Counted from the first letter of the stretch, positions 1-8,572 are shown. The stretch is 64,000 bases of DNA from Halorubrum hochsteinianum (GCF_023702125.1 NZ_CP098415.1:2108001-2172000); one strand, 5' to 3'. A program made the numbers and translations. The notes: generated by a model not told the origin, from the sequence alone.

Positions 1-23
1 GCGACCGGAGCCGGCCGGCCGCG

Positions 24-569
24 TCACAGGATCGGTTCGGACTCGCCGTAGGCGGCGATCACCACCGCGGTCGCGTAGCGGTCCGGCTCGGCGGCGACCG
101 TCTCGACGCGCGTCTCCCGGTCCGGAAGCTCCCAGTCGCGGAGGTCGGCACCCGAGTCGAGACCCGCCCGGATCCGGTCGCGGACGCCCTCCGGGTCCTC
201 GCCGGTCACCTCGTAGAACAGGCCGGGACCGGGGCCGGTCGCCCAGCCCAGCCCCGCGACCGCGTCCGGGCGGCGGCGGGGCGCGCGCTTCGACTCGGCC
301 CCCTCAGCGCCCGCGCGGCCGCTCTCCCGGAAGTCCACCGCGTCGCCCGGGCCGATCGTCCGGCGCGCCTCGACGACCGTGAGCCGGTTCCCCGCGGGGC
401 CCAAGTCCGGCGCTTCCGGGACCGCCTCCACGGTCGCCTCGGCGGGGACGACGGAGGAGACCGCCACGAGGTTGTAGTTGTGGAGGTTCGCGTCCGCGAG
501 CGCGGCGTCGTAGGAGGCCATCGCCGTGTCGGCGACCCCGACGCCGCCCGCGACGTGGATGGTGTTCAT
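24..569 (-). CDS. pdaD: pyruvoyl-dependent arginine decarboxylase
   Basis: Decarboxylates arginine to agmatine, which archaea use for polyamines and for the agmatidine base of tRNA-Ile2. The 181-residue protein has the family's self-processing site: in VAVSSVVP (residues 35-42) the Ser38-Ser39 bond is cleaved, and Ser39 would become the pyruvoyl cofactor. Downstream blocks such as GLGWATGPGPGLFYEV and the C-terminal ATAVVIAAYGE fit the alpha chain. It is somewhat longer than the usual ~160 residues because of a charged low-complexity stretch around residues 83-102. The ATG start gives a standard N-terminus (MNTIHVAGG). The gene stands alone; interspersed repeat copy A lies upstream of its start. 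Confidence 0.9.
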   Translation of the reverse strand: MNTIHVAGGVGVADTAMASYDAALADANLHNYNLVAVSSVVPAEATVEAVPEAPDLGPAGNRLTVVEARRTIGPGDAVDFRESGRAGAEGAESKRAPRRRPDAVAGLGWATGPGPGLFYEVTGEDPEGVRDRIRAGLDSGADLRDWELPDRETRVETVAAEPDRYATAVVIAAYGESEPIL

Positions 570-1052
570 CGGTGAGGAATCGGCGGTCCGGGAGGTAAGG
601 GGTTACGAACCGGGTCGGTCGACCGTCTGGAGCGGAGCGAACTGCGGCGGCGTCGCCGGCGGCTTTGCCGCCGGCTGCCAGAGGCGCGTAGCGCCTCTGC
701 GTGCCGACGAGCGCCCACAGGGCGCGAGGCGCACGCGCGAGGGAGTCGCTGGCGGTCGAGCGAAGCGAAGACCGCCAGCGACGGGGCTGGGGAGGCGCGA
801 GGCTGCGGTGCTGTGCGGGGCGGGACTCGAAGGGGCAGCCGCGAGGACGAAGACGCGCGACGCAAACACCGCAGGAGCGAGCAGCGCGAGCGACGAGGAG
901 CACAGCGAGCGCATCGAGTCCCCGCGGCTGGGGCTTCGGTGGTCGCAGTCGTGAAATCGCCCTCGAAAAGGTCACGCACGGCCGACGCTCGAAACCTCGA
1001 CACGACACGGACCGAGAGCGGTCGGAGCCGCGGTCGGTCCGCTTCCAGCGCC
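570..1052. other. intergenic region, no gene; holds repeat copy A
   Basis: This 483-bp gap separates the start of the arginine decarboxylase gene from the stop of the PAN gene, both on the minus strand. I see no credible gene. ORFs that cross it are rich in Arg/Gly/Ala and change frame through hairpins. It holds two extra perfect hairpins (655-675 and 680-698) and then the core of repeat copy A (699-943). The last ~110 bp before the PAN stop show no recognisable signal. Confidence 0.75.
699..943 (+). repeat. interspersed structured repeat, copy A
   Basis: One of six related intergenic elements in the window. Order of parts: a GC hairpin (GCGCCC/GGGCGC near 711-725), the box GCGCGAGGGA, a second stem (745-757 paired with 770-782, 13 perfect pairs), the core GCTGGGGAGGCGCGAGG then GCGGGACTCGAAGGGG, and a third long-range stem opening at CAGCCGCGAGG (836-846) and closing at about 920-930. 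It ends in GGGGCTTCGGTGGT. Compared with copies B-F the boxes are conserved and the stem sequences differ but stay complementary. Copy A lacks the second downstream GGGGCTTCGG box seen in B, C and E. Function unknown. Confidence 0.8.
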
Positions 1053-2276
1053 TCAGTACTGGTAGTTGATGACCTGTTCGTCCTCGGTGTCGGCGTCCCG
1101 AAGCTTGTCGCGGGCGGCCTCGAAGTCCGCCTGCCGCACCTCGGTGCGGCCGTCGCGGATGGCGAACATCCCGGCCTCGGTCGCCAGCGAGGCGATGTCA
1201 GCGCCGCTGTACCCGTCGAGGTCGCTCGCGACGACGCCGAGGTCGATGCCGTCGGCGACGTTCATGTCCCGCGTGTGGATCTCGAGGATGCGCTCGCGGC
1301 CCTCCGGACCGGGCTCGGGCACCTCGATGAGGCGGTCGAAGCGACCGGGGCGTAAGATTGCCTCGTCGAGCATGTCGAAGCGGTTGGTCGCGGCCATGAT
1401 CCGGATCTCGCCGCGGTCGTCGAAGCCGTCCATCTCCGAGAGCAGCTGCATCATCGTCCGCTGGACCTCGGCGTCGCCCGAGGTCTTCGAGTCGGTCCGC
1501 TTGGCGGCGACCGCGTCGATCTCGTCGATGAAGATGACGGCCGGCTCGCGCTCGGCGGCGAGCTCGAACAGGTCGCGGACGAGCCGCGCGCCCTCGCCGA
1601 TGAACTTCCGGACGAGCTCGGAGCCGGCCATCTTGATGAACGTGGCGTCCGACTCGTTGGCGACCGCCTTCGCGAGCATCGTCTTGCCCGTCCCCGGCGG
1701 GCCGTGGAGGAGGACGCCGCTCGGGGGTTCGACGCCCACCGTCTCGAACTGCTCGGGGTTTTCGAGCGGGTCCTCGACCGCCTCGCGGACCTCCCGGATC
1801 TGGTCGTCGATCCCGCCGATGTCGGCGTAGGTGACGTCCGGGGACTCGGTGACCTCCATCGCCTGCGCCCGGGAGTCGGTCTCGTCGTCGAGCACCTGCT
1901 GGACCGCGAAGGAGTCGTTGATCGCGACGCGGTCACCGGGACGGAGGTCCTCGTCGAGCCGCGAGGCGGCCTGCGTGAGCACCTCCTGATTGTTGCCGTG
2001 CTGTTTGATGACGACGCCGTCGTCGGTGATTTCCTCGACCGACGCGATGTACAGCGAGGAGGTCTTCAGCACCTCGTTCTCGCGTTTCAGCTGCTCGACG
2101 TCGTCTTTCAGCTCGCCGCGGCGTCCCTCGGCGTCCGCGAGCCGGTCCTCTAATTCCTCGTTCACCTGAACGATCCGCCGGAAGTGCTGGCGGATCGCCT
2201 CCAGCCGCTCCGCGTCGCTCATCTCGGGGTCGAGCTCCAACCGCGGGCGGTCGGGCAGTGAGGGGCTGTGAGACAT
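1053..2276 (-). CDS. pan: proteasome-activating nucleotidase (AAA+ ATPase)
   Basis: Hexameric ATPase that unfolds substrates and feeds them to the 20S proteasome in the cytoplasm. The 407-residue protein has an N-terminal coiled coil (about 22-72), an OB domain (about 73-135) and one AAA+ module. Visible motifs are Walker A GPPGTGKT (192-199), Walker B VIFIDEID (247-254), sensor ATNR (296-299) and the RPGRFDR arginine-finger segment (309-315). The C-terminus is NYQY. The canonical proteasome-docking HbYX motif needs Tyr in the penultimate place, and here it is Gln. Haloarchaea usually have two PAN paralogues, and I cannot say which this is. Divergent from the HalX response regulator. Confidence 0.95.
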   Translation of the reverse strand: MSHSPSLPDRPRLELDPEMSDAERLEAIRQHFRRIVQVNEELEDRLADAEGRRGELKDDVEQLKRENEVLKTSSLYIASVEEITDDGVVIKQHGNNQEVLTQAASRLDEDLRPGDRVAINDSFAVQQVLDDETDSRAQAMEVTESPDVTYADIGGIDDQIREVREAVEDPLENPEQFETVGVEPPSGVLLHGPPGTGKTMLAKAVANESDATFIKMAGSELVRKFIGEGARLVRDLFELAAEREPAVIFIDEIDAVAAKRTDSKTSGDAEVQRTMMQLLSEMDGFDDRGEIRIMAATNRFDMLDEAILRPGRFDRLIEVPEPGPEGRERILEIHTRDMNVADGIDLGVVASDLDGYSGADIASLATEAGMFAIRDGRTEVRQADFEAARDKLRDADTEDEQVINYQY

Positions 2277-2581
2277 TCGTTATAGTCGGATAGGATGCGG
2301 GCGTAAATGTGCCTTTGGGTCACGGAGAGACCGTTGACCGCCGAGCCCGGACCCGCGAGTGCCGCCCGCCGTCGCGAGCGCGGACCGGCCGTTCCCTCCC
2401 GCGGATCCGACCGTCGCGCGTCGCTCCCGCGGCGGCCCGATCCGAATATCAGATCGAGTAATCGGAGGTGAAGTTTTTAAATCAAGACGGGGCAAGGCCA
2501 CCGTATGGACGCACGCACGGCGGGCGGACGCGCCGGCCCGGCACTCGCGAACCGAGAGCCGCGGACCGGGAGGGCCCTCCC
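2277..2581. other. divergent intergenic region between pan and the HalX regulator
   Basis: A 305-bp gap between two divergent starts. The only AT-rich patch is TTTTTAAAT at 2474-2482, which resembles an archaeal TATA box pointing toward the response regulator. It would place transcription start near 2505 and leave a leader of about 75 nt before the ATG at 2582. A GTG at 2468 extends the regulator ORF upstream, but the added residues are Arg/Pro/Gly-rich and not family-like. No other feature seen. Confidence 0.5.
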
Positions 2582-3139
2582 ATGACGGAGGGTCCGAACG
2601 CGACCGTCCTCGCGGTCGACGACGAGCCGGACCTCGCGGAGCTGTACCGGGTGTACCTCGACCCGGCCTACGACGTACGGATCGCGACCGGCGGCGAGGA
2701 GGCGATCGACGCGATGGACGACGCGGTCGACGTCGTCCTCCTCGACCGGCGGATGCCCGACATGTCGGGCCACGAGGTGTTATCGGAAATCCGCGGCGAG
2801 GGGTACGACGCCCGCGTGGCGATGCTGACCGCGGTCGAGCCGGACGTCGACATCGTCGAGATGCCGTTCGACGACTACAAGACGAAGCCGGTCACCAAGG
2901 AGGACCTCCTCACGCTCGTCGAGGTGCTCCTCCACCGGGCCGCCTTCGACGAGCAGAGCCAGGAGTTCTTCGCGCTCGCCTCGAAGAAGGCGGCGCTGGA
3001 GGCCGCCGGCACGACCAACTCCGACGAGTACGAGGAGCTCATCGAGCGGATGGAGGCCGTCCGCGTCGAGGTCGACGACACGCTCGATCACCTCTCCGCG
3101 CGCGACGCGTTCGTCGAGGTCCCCGGCGAAGTGCCGTAG
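2582..3139 (+). CDS. response regulator with HalX domain
   Basis: Two-component receiver coupled to the haloarchaeal HalX domain, so a signal-transduction output protein of unknown target. The 185-residue protein has the receiver acidic pair in AVDDEPD (Asp13/Asp14), the phospho-acceptor Asp55 in VVLLDRRMPD and the conserved Lys-Pro of DYKTKPVTKEDL (about 99-110). After residue 115 a helical HalX region follows, including EYEELIERMEAVR. I chose the ATG at 2582 (MTEGPNATVLAVDDE) because the longer frame from GTG 2468 adds 38 atypical residues. No histidine kinase is adjacent, so its partner is encoded elsewhere. Confidence 0.85.
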   Translation: MTEGPNATVLAVDDEPDLAELYRVYLDPAYDVRIATGGEEAIDAMDDAVDVVLLDRRMPDMSGHEVLSEIRGEGYDARVAMLTAVEPDVDIVEMPFDDYKTKPVTKEDLLTLVEVLLHRAAFDEQSQEFFALASKKAALEAAGTTNSDEYEELIERMEAVRVEVDDTLDHLSARDAFVEVPGEVP

Positions 3140-3164
3140 CGCCGGCCGCGACCGCCCGCACCGA

Positions 3165-3449
3165 TCACTCGATCCGCAGTTCGCCGTCCGTTCCCGATTC
3201 TCCGCTCCCTTCGTCCCACTCCAGTTCGAACTCGACGCTGAGTTCGCCCGGCCCGTCGGCGGGCCCCTCGCGCTCCGCCTTCACCTCGAAGGTCGGCCGG
3301 GCGGGTGGGTCGAGCGTCGTCGACTCGTCGCCGCGCGCGAGCGTGATGGCGTCGCCCGCGTCCAGCGAGTCCGCGACCGTTCGGAGGTACGCGGCGATCT
3401 CCTCGCGACTCCGGCGGCTCTCCGACTCGAAGAGGACTTCCTCTGTCAT
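3165..3449 (-). CDS. amphi-Trp domain protein
   Basis: Small 94-residue acidic protein that matches the haloarchaeal amphi-Trp family: MTEEVLFESESRRSREEIAA at the start, then RPTFEVKAEREGPADGPGE and EFELEWDE near the end. The conserved Trp sits in the ELEW motif. Function is unknown; the family is abundant in halophiles and is thought to be a small soluble protein. The track of open frame continues upstream, but the ATG at 3449 gives the family N-terminus. Convergent with the HalX regulator, with 25 bp between the stops. Confidence 0.8.
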   Translation of the reverse strand: MTEEVLFESESRRSREEIAAYLRTVADSLDAGDAITLARGDESTTLDPPARPTFEVKAEREGPADGPGELSVEFELEWDEGSGESGTDGELRIE

Positions 3450-3548
3450 ACCCGCCCGTAGGCGGCGTCGGAACATAAACCTCGCCGCGCCGCGGTTCGG
3501 AAGCGCCGCCCCGGACCGTTTTGTGGCACCGGGTCGAACTCCCGCGGT

Positions 3549-3944
3549 ATGTCCCTCCCCGACCCGCTCCGCACGGCCGTCGCCGTCGCCGTCTACTGGA
3601 CGGCCATCGCGCTCGGCGGGAGCGTGCTCCTCGCGGCCCCGACGAGCCCGCTCGTCGCGATCCCGGTCCTCGGCGGCGGCGCGGTCGTCGCGCACGCGGC
3701 GCGCGCCCACCGGCTCGTCGAACTCGGCTACGCGGTCGGGACGATGTGGGTCGCCGTGCTCGCGCTGTCGCTCGGCGGGGGCGTCGTCGACGTGGTCGCG
3801 GCCCCGGACGGCGAGATCGCGCCGCTGGCGGACTACCCGGTCCCCGCCGCGATCGGAACGGTCGGGCTGTTCGGGGTCCTCCTCGTCGCGTACGCGGCGT
3901 TCCTCCGCCGGAGCGCCGAGCGCGACGCCGCCGCGTCGGACTGA
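3549..3944 (+). CDS. hypothetical membrane protein
   Basis: 131 residues with about four hydrophobic segments (roughly 9-30, 35-52, 57-80 and 95-118) separated by short loops, and a charged tail RRSAERDAAASD. It should be a small integral membrane protein with the tail in the cytoplasm. I recognise no domain. It is divergent from the amphi-Trp gene and convergent with the aminopeptidase. Codon use and GC match its neighbours, so it looks native. Confidence 0.7.
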   Translation: MSLPDPLRTAVAVAVYWTAIALGGSVLLAAPTSPLVAIPVLGGGAVVAHAARAHRLVELGYAVGTMWVAVLALSLGGGVVDVVAAPDGEIAPLADYPVPAAIGTVGLFGVLLVAYAAFLRRSAERDAAASD

Positions 3945-3981
3945 CCGCCACGCCGAACCGACGGCAGGACCGGTCGTCGCC

Positions 3982-5061
3982 TCAGAAGCCGTCCTCGAAG
4001 ACGAACGTCCCGTTCCGCTGGACGACCTCGCCGTCGACCTCGATGATCGAGTCCTCGCTCATGTCGACGATCATGTCGACGTGCTCGGCGGACTCGTTGA
4101 CCTCGTTGTCCCCGCCGACCGTCTCGGGGTACGCGGAGCCGACCGCCATGTGGACGGTGTCGCCCATCTTCTCGTCGAACAGCATGTTGTAGGTGAACCG
4201 GTCGATCTGGCGGTTCATCCCGATGCCGAGTTCGCCGAGGTGACGCGACCCCTCGTCGGTGTCGAGGATGCCGGAGAGCAGGTCCTCGTTGCGCTCGGCG
4301 GAGTGCGAGACGACCTCGCCGTCCTCGAATCGGAGCCGAACGCCGTCGATCTCGCGGCCGTAACGGTAGAGGGGCAGGTCGAAGTGGACCTCGCCGTCGA
4401 CGCCGTCGCGCGTCGGCGCGGTGAACACCTCGCCGCCCGGGAGGTTCGCCTCGCCGTAGTCGTTGAGCGTGGAGTTGCCGGACACGTCGAGGGTGAGGTC
4501 CGTCTCCTCGCCCGACTTGATCCGGACCTCGTCGGCGTCGTCTAAGATCTCGACCATGTTCGACTGGAACTCGCGCTGTTCGTCCCAGTCGAGCGAGACG
4601 GCGTCCCAGACGAAGTTCTCGTACGCCTCGGTGCTCATGCCGGCGAGCTGGGCGTGGCTCGCGGTCGGGTACTGGGTGAGACACCACGTCTTCGAGAGGC
4701 GCGTCCGCTTGACGTCCTCCATCGCGCGGTTGTACGCCGCGTTCGTCTCGGGGTCGACGTCGGCGTCCTCGGTGGCGTTCGCGCCGCCGCGCGCGATGAC
4801 GAAGGCGTCGGCCTCCTCGTAGAGCGCGCGCCGGTGGCTCGGCTCCGTGAACTCGTCGGCGGAGCGCTTGAACGCGCGCTGGGCGCGCTTCGAGTAGTTG
4901 AGGTACACCGGGTTCGCGCCGCGGTCGCCGCAGACCTCGTGGAGCGCGACCGCGAGGTCCTCGGCCTCCTTTGGCAGCTGGATGACCACGTCGTCGCCCG
5001 ACTCGATGCCGGTGGAGTGGTCGGCGATGATCTCGGCGTGTTCGCGTACGCGTGCGTCCAT
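3982..5061 (-). CDS. M29-family metalloaminopeptidase (aminopeptidase T type)
   Basis: Predicted cytoplasmic metal-dependent exopeptidase that removes N-terminal residues from peptides. The 359-residue length is close to the family norm. Family features: the N-terminal DARVREHAEIIADHSTGI, the substrate/metal region NDYGEANLPGGEVFTAPT, and the C-terminal metal-ligand block with GIGMNRQIDRFTYNMLFDEK followed by GDTVHMAVGSAYPE. The frame runs open far upstream through repetitive sequence, but the ATG at 5061 begins the family-like protein. It is divergent from the M48 protease gene. Confidence 0.88.
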   Translation of the reverse strand: MDARVREHAEIIADHSTGIESGDDVVIQLPKEAEDLAVALHEVCGDRGANPVYLNYSKRAQRAFKRSADEFTEPSHRRALYEEADAFVIARGGANATEDADVDPETNAAYNRAMEDVKRTRLSKTWCLTQYPTASHAQLAGMSTEAYENFVWDAVSLDWDEQREFQSNMVEILDDADEVRIKSGEETDLTLDVSGNSTLNDYGEANLPGGEVFTAPTRDGVDGEVHFDLPLYRYGREIDGVRLRFEDGEVVSHSAERNEDLLSGILDTDEGSRHLGELGIGMNRQIDRFTYNMLFDEKMGDTVHMAVGSAYPETVGGDNEVNESAEHVDMIVDMSEDSIIEVDGEVVQRNGTFVFEDGF

Positions 5062-5250
5062 GTCGTGGCGTTTCGGGGCCGGGGAATTACCGCTTTTCCT
5101 TCCGGCCCGCCGGGCGGGGGAAATCCCGGGCCGGGAGCCGGCTGTCGCGGCGCGGTGCGACGGCTGCGGCGGCCCGGCCCGCCCCGGCCCGCTCTGGCCC
5201 GGCCCGCTCCGGCCGCAACGCGTTTGCCCGGCCGCCGCGTACCTCCGGAC

Positions 5251-6237
5251 ATGTCTCGGCTGGCGTTCCGCGCGGCCGCGGCGGCGGTCGGCGTCGTCCT
5301 GCTCGCCGTCTACCTGACCGCGGCGCTGTTCGTCTGCGACCTGCTGCGGGCGCTCTGGGCCGCCCGCCCCGACCTCCCGGTCCTCCTCGCGCTGCTGGCC
5401 GCCGGCGCGCTCGGTTCGGCGTACCTCAGCTACCGGGTCGGGACCGCGCAGGTCCTCGCGAGCCTCGACGGCGACCGGCTGCCCCGCGAGCGCGCGCCGG
5501 ACCTCCACCGCCGGATCGACTCGCTCGCGGCCCGGATGGAGGTCGCGCGGCCGGCGCTGTACGTCACGGACACGCGCGCGCCGAACGCGTTCGCGGTCGG
5601 CGGCGGGTCGGACGGCGGCGCGCTGGTCGTCGACCGGTCGCTGTTCCGGCTGCTCTCCGCCCGCGAGATCGAGGCCATCCTCGCGCACGAGCTGGCGCAC
5701 CTGGAGCGGAACGACGGCTTCGCGATCGCGATGGCCGACGGGATCGGGCGCTCGGTTGTCGGACTCGCCACCGTGGCCGCGCTGCCGGCGCTGCTCGCGC
5801 TGTCGGGGCTCGCAACCGCCTCGGCGTGGATCCGGGGCCGGCCGAGCGACCGGTCCGGGCCGTTCGCGCGGCTTCACCGGGCGCTCGCCGGGGCGCTGTT
5901 CGCGGGGTTCGTCCTGACGACGCTCCTCTCGCGGTCGCGGTCGCGCAGGCGGGAGTTCGCCGCGGACGACCGCGCGGCGGAGGTGACCGGCGATCCGACG
6001 GCGCTCGCGCGGGCGCTCCGCCGGATCGAGCGCGCGACCGAACCGACGTGGTCGCTCGCCCCGTTCTCGACGCACAAGCGGACCGAGGACGCGGCCGAAC
6101 GATGGCTGTCGACGCACCCGTCGACCGGCGAGCGCGTCGAGCGGCTGCGGCGGCGGGCCGAGTCGCAGGGGCCGACGCGACGGATCCCGGCCGGGCCGTC
6201 GCGGCGGACCGGCGGGGGCAGGCGAGCGTCTCGGTGA
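5251..6237 (+). CDS. M48-family (HtpX-like) membrane zinc protease
   Basis: Membrane-bound metalloprotease likely used in membrane protein quality control. The 328-residue protein has two N-terminal transmembrane helices (about 5-30 and 42-62), then the gluzincin motif HELAH (146-150) that binds zinc through two His and uses Glu as base. Two further membrane spans follow (about 165-192 and 208-226), then the third zinc ligand Glu235 in RRREFAADDRAAE. The C-terminal STHPSTGERVERL is typical of M48 proteins. The ATG at 5251 opens directly into the first membrane helix; the frame upstream is not protein-like. Repeat copy B follows the stop. Confidence 0.9.
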   Translation: MSRLAFRAAAAAVGVVLLAVYLTAALFVCDLLRALWAARPDLPVLLALLAAGALGSAYLSYRVGTAQVLASLDGDRLPRERAPDLHRRIDSLAARMEVARPALYVTDTRAPNAFAVGGGSDGGALVVDRSLFRLLSAREIEAILAHELAHLERNDGFAIAMADGIGRSVVGLATVAALPALLALSGLATASAWIRGRPSDRSGPFARLHRALAGALFAGFVLTTLLSRSRSRRREFAADDRAAEVTGDPTALARALRRIERATEPTWSLAPFSTHKRTEDAAERWLSTHPSTGERVERLRRRAESQGPTRRIPAGPSRRTGGGRRASR

Positions 6238-6657
6238 ATCCCGGCATCCTGTGGTAGTCGAACTCGTGCGGTGGCGCGCGCCTCCGAGCGGCCGCCGATG
6301 GCGGCCGCGAGGAGCGCCGCGCGAGGGAGTCGACCGGTCGGAGCGAAGCGGAGGCCGGTCGACGAGGCTGGGGAGGCGTGAGGTGCGGCCGCGGTGCTGT
6401 GCGGGGCGGGACTCGAAGGGGCAGTCGCGAGGACGCCGCAGGCGAAGTAAGGACCACAACGAGGGAGCGTAAGCGACCGAGTGAGGACCGCAGCGAGCGT
6501 GCGGCGTCCTCGCGACTGGGGCTTCGGCGGTGTTCGTGTTGGTCAGCGGTTTATATACAGATCTGTTCTCGTATAGCCGAGCGACTGGGGCTTCGGCGGT
6601 CTCGGTCACCGAGTTCGTCGTCTCATGACGAATAAATAGGACTTCGGCGATTGCGTA
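6238..6657. other. convergent intergenic region, no gene; holds repeat copy B
   Basis: A 420-bp gap between two converging genes. Almost all of it is repeat copy B (6270-6600). The remaining ends show nothing recognisable apart from a weak repetition of the GGACTTCGGCG motif at about 6641-6652, just before the stop of the DUF6293 gene. Open frames through the region are Arg-rich by-products of the repeat and are not called as genes. Confidence 0.75.
6270..6600 (+). repeat. interspersed structured repeat, copy B (with internal TATA-like box and second terminal box)
   Basis: Complete copy. It opens with GGTGGCGCGCGCCT, a hairpin (CGGCCGCC/GGCGGCCG), then GCGCGAGGGA. Stem 2 is 6329-6339 with 6353-6363 (one G-T wobble). 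The core GGCTGGGGAGGCGTGAGG and GCGGGACTCGAAGGGG follow. Stem 3 pairs 6422-6440 with 6500-6518, 19 perfect pairs, and closes in GACTGGGGCTTCGGCGGT. About 35 nt on is TTTATATA (6550-6557), an ideal archaeal TATA sequence, then a second copy of the terminal box at 6581-6600. It lies between two convergent genes, so it is not a promoter for either neighbour. Confidence 0.85.
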
Positions 6658-7632
6658 TCAGGCGATGTCGCGGTCGTCGTCGGCGTGCGCTCGGACCCAC
6701 AGCCGGCCGATCCGGGAGAGGCTCGTCCGGTAGGACTTCCCGTGTTCCTCGCGCTCGATGTACCCCTTCCCGCCGGGGCCGAGCCGGTCGACGTTGTAGA
6801 TGACCTTCGAGCGGAACGAGTCGGTGTACTCCTCGTTGAGCTCGTCGGCGAGCGTCTCCGCCAGCTCCGAGACGGACTCGAACTCGCCGTGTTCGCCGAG
6901 CGTGAACAGCACCAGCTCCTCGAACGGCTTGACGTTCTGGAAGGAGGCGACCGGCAGCTCGATGACGTGGCTGTCGCCGATGCGCTTCGCGCCGATGGTC
7001 GTCCCGCGCTCGTCGAACTCCGCGAGCAGGTCGGTGGTGCTCGCCAGCCGGTCGGAGACGCGGTCGGGGTCGACGCCCGCCTCGGCGAGCCCCTCGTCGC
7101 TCCCGGCGTCGAGGTCCCGGAGGAGGTCCCGCGTCGCGCGCAGCTCCTCGGCGAGCTCGGTCTCTAAGTACTTCTCGGGGGCCGTGTAGTAGGTGTGGAT
7201 GCGGTCGCGGTCCGCCTGCCGCTCGACCATGATGGAGTGGGCCGCGGTCGCAAACGCGAAGGAGACGGGGCGGGGCATCGAACAGAGGTTCACCCACACC
7301 TCGCGCTCCTCGGCGGGGGCGGCGGAGTCGTCGCCGTCCTCCGCGGGCCCTCCGTCGCGGTCCAACTCCGCGTTGATCAGGTCGTAGGCGCGCTCAAAGG
7401 CGGCGTCGTAGTCGTACACGTCGGTCAGCTTCTCTCGGACCGTCTTCGCGCCGAGCAGGTTCTGAAAGTCCTGTTCGAGCTTCCGGGCGATGTTGCGCGA
7501 GTACTCGACGTTGCCCTCGCTGCCGACCGTCCCCTCCAGCAGGATCACCCGGTCGACGTCGAACTGGTCCCGGATGAGGGGGGCGATCATCCGGTCGTAG
7601 TCGAACCCGACCGGGACGATGTGGGTCTGCAT
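6658..7632 (-). CDS. DUF6293 / HFX_2341-family transcriptional regulator
   Basis: 324-residue haloarchaeal protein. The N-terminal half (MQTHIVPVGFDYDRMIAPLI, then the VDRVILLEG block) resembles a CARF/Rossmann-like sensor fold. The C-terminal part (about 235-324) looks like a winged-helix DNA-binding region, with GESVSELAETLADEL-type helices and YNVDRLGPGGKGYIERE as the wing. I place it in the HFX_2341 family from these N-terminal features; the ligand and targets are unknown. The ATG at 7632 is preferred over a GTG two codons upstream. It lies convergent to the M48 protease across repeat copy B. Confidence 0.75.
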   Translation of the reverse strand: MQTHIVPVGFDYDRMIAPLIRDQFDVDRVILLEGTVGSEGNVEYSRNIARKLEQDFQNLLGAKTVREKLTDVYDYDAAFERAYDLINAELDRDGGPAEDGDDSAAPAEEREVWVNLCSMPRPVSFAFATAAHSIMVERQADRDRIHTYYTAPEKYLETELAEELRATRDLLRDLDAGSDEGLAEAGVDPDRVSDRLASTTDLLAEFDERGTTIGAKRIGDSHVIELPVASFQNVKPFEELVLFTLGEHGEFESVSELAETLADELNEEYTDSFRSKVIYNVDRLGPGGKGYIEREEHGKSYRTSLSRIGRLWVRAHADDDRDIA

Positions 7633-7747
7633 ACGCACCTCGTAGCGGTGCCGTTCATAAAAACTACCACTTCGCGCCCGCGGTCCGCCCCCCTGAGCGG
7701 GCCGAGGCGATCGCCGGCCGGTCGAACGGGCCCGGCCGTCGACCGAC

Positions 7748-8572
7748 CTACGAATCGTCCCCCGTCCGGAACGAGAGGTCGAGCGTCGGCGCGGAGTGGG
7801 TGAGCCCCCCCATCGAGATCACGTCGACGCCGGTCGCGGCGTACTCCGGCACGGTCTCGACCGTGATCCCGCCGGAGGCCTCCGTCAGCGCGTCCGCGTC
7901 GCCGGCCGCCACGCGGTCAACCGCCGTCGCCGTCTCCGCGGGCGTCATGTTGTCCAGGAGGACCACGTCAGCGCCGGCCGCCGCGGCGCGCGCGGCGTCG
8001 TCCGGGTCCTCGACCTCCACGTCGAGGGCGGTCGCGAAGGAGGCCCGCTCCCGGAAGTGTTCGATCGCGTCCACCAGCCCCATCTCGGCGACGTGGTTGT
8101 CCTTCACCATCACCATGTGCGAGAGGTCGAGCCGGTGGGTGTCGCCGCCGCCGGCCGCGACGGCCCGCTTCTCGACCCCGCGCAGGCCGGGCGTGGTCTT
8201 GCGCGTCGCCGCGATACGCACGCCGTCGTCGACCTCGCGCGCGGCCGACACGGCGGCGGCGGTCCTCGTCGCGACGCCGGACGCGTGGCCGGCGACGTTC
8301 ACCGCAACGCGCTCGCCGCGCAGGACCGCCCGCGCCGGTCCCGCCGCTCGCAGCAGCACGTCGCCGGGCTCGACGGCGGTCCCGTCGGCGACGCGGTCGG
8401 TCACGGTCGCGTCGAGGTAGTCGAAGACGGCGCTCGCGGCGTCGACCCCGGCCGCGACGCCGGGCTCCTTGGCGACGAGCCGGCCGGTCGTTTCGCCGGG
8501 GACCTGATTGGTCACGTCGTGGTGGCCCACGTCCTCCCGGAGCCACCGCTCGACATCGCCGTCCGTGAGCAT
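7748..8572 (-). CDS. nadC: nicotinate-nucleotide pyrophosphorylase (quinolinate phosphoribosyltransferase)
   Basis: Third enzyme of de novo NAD synthesis: quinolinate + PRPP gives nicotinate mononucleotide, CO2 and pyrophosphate. The 274-residue protein shows the family's RGERVAVNVAGHASGVATRT region, the catalytic RKTTPGLRGVEKRAV block, HRLDLSHMVMVKDNH and the DVVLLDNMTP / EASGGIT phosphate-binding motifs. Its ATG overlaps the nadB stop (ATGA at 8572), which indicates translational coupling. It is the last gene of the nadA-nadB-nadC operon on the minus strand. Confidence 0.95.
   Translation of the reverse strand: MLTDGDVERWLREDVGHHDVTNQVPGETTGRLVAKEPGVAAGVDAASAVFDYLDATVTDRVADGTAVEPGDVLLRAAGPARAVLRGERVAVNVAGHASGVATRTAAAVSAAREVDDGVRIAATRKTTPGLRGVEKRAVAAGGGDTHRLDLSHMVMVKDNHVAEMGLVDAIEHFRERASFATALDVEVEDPDDAARAAAAGADVVLLDNMTPAETATAVDRVAAGDADALTEASGGITVETVPEYAATGVDVISMGGLTHSAPTLDLSFRTGDDS

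Noticed and set aside
820-831. tRNA T-arm look-alike (GGGACTCGAAG) in the repeats
   Set aside because: The motif resembles the reverse complement of a T-loop, but no acceptor, D or anticodon arm can be built around it in any copy, so these are not tRNA genes.
813-1355. Arg-rich open frames running through repeat copy A into the pan gene
   Set aside because: They cross hairpins, share no family motif and overlap real genes on the other strand. The same Arg/Gly-rich patterns arise in several frames in every repeat copy, so they come from the repeat's base composition.
2468-2581. Longer N-terminus for the HalX response regulator from GTG 2468
   Set aside because: The extra 38 residues are Arg/Pro/Gly-rich, the receiver fold begins only after the ATG at 2582, and a TATA-like box lies within the extension.
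3982-6609. 875-residue frame extending the aminopeptidase upstream
   Set aside because: Everything before residue 516 is repeat- and M48-antisense sequence; the family-like protein begins at the ATG 5061.
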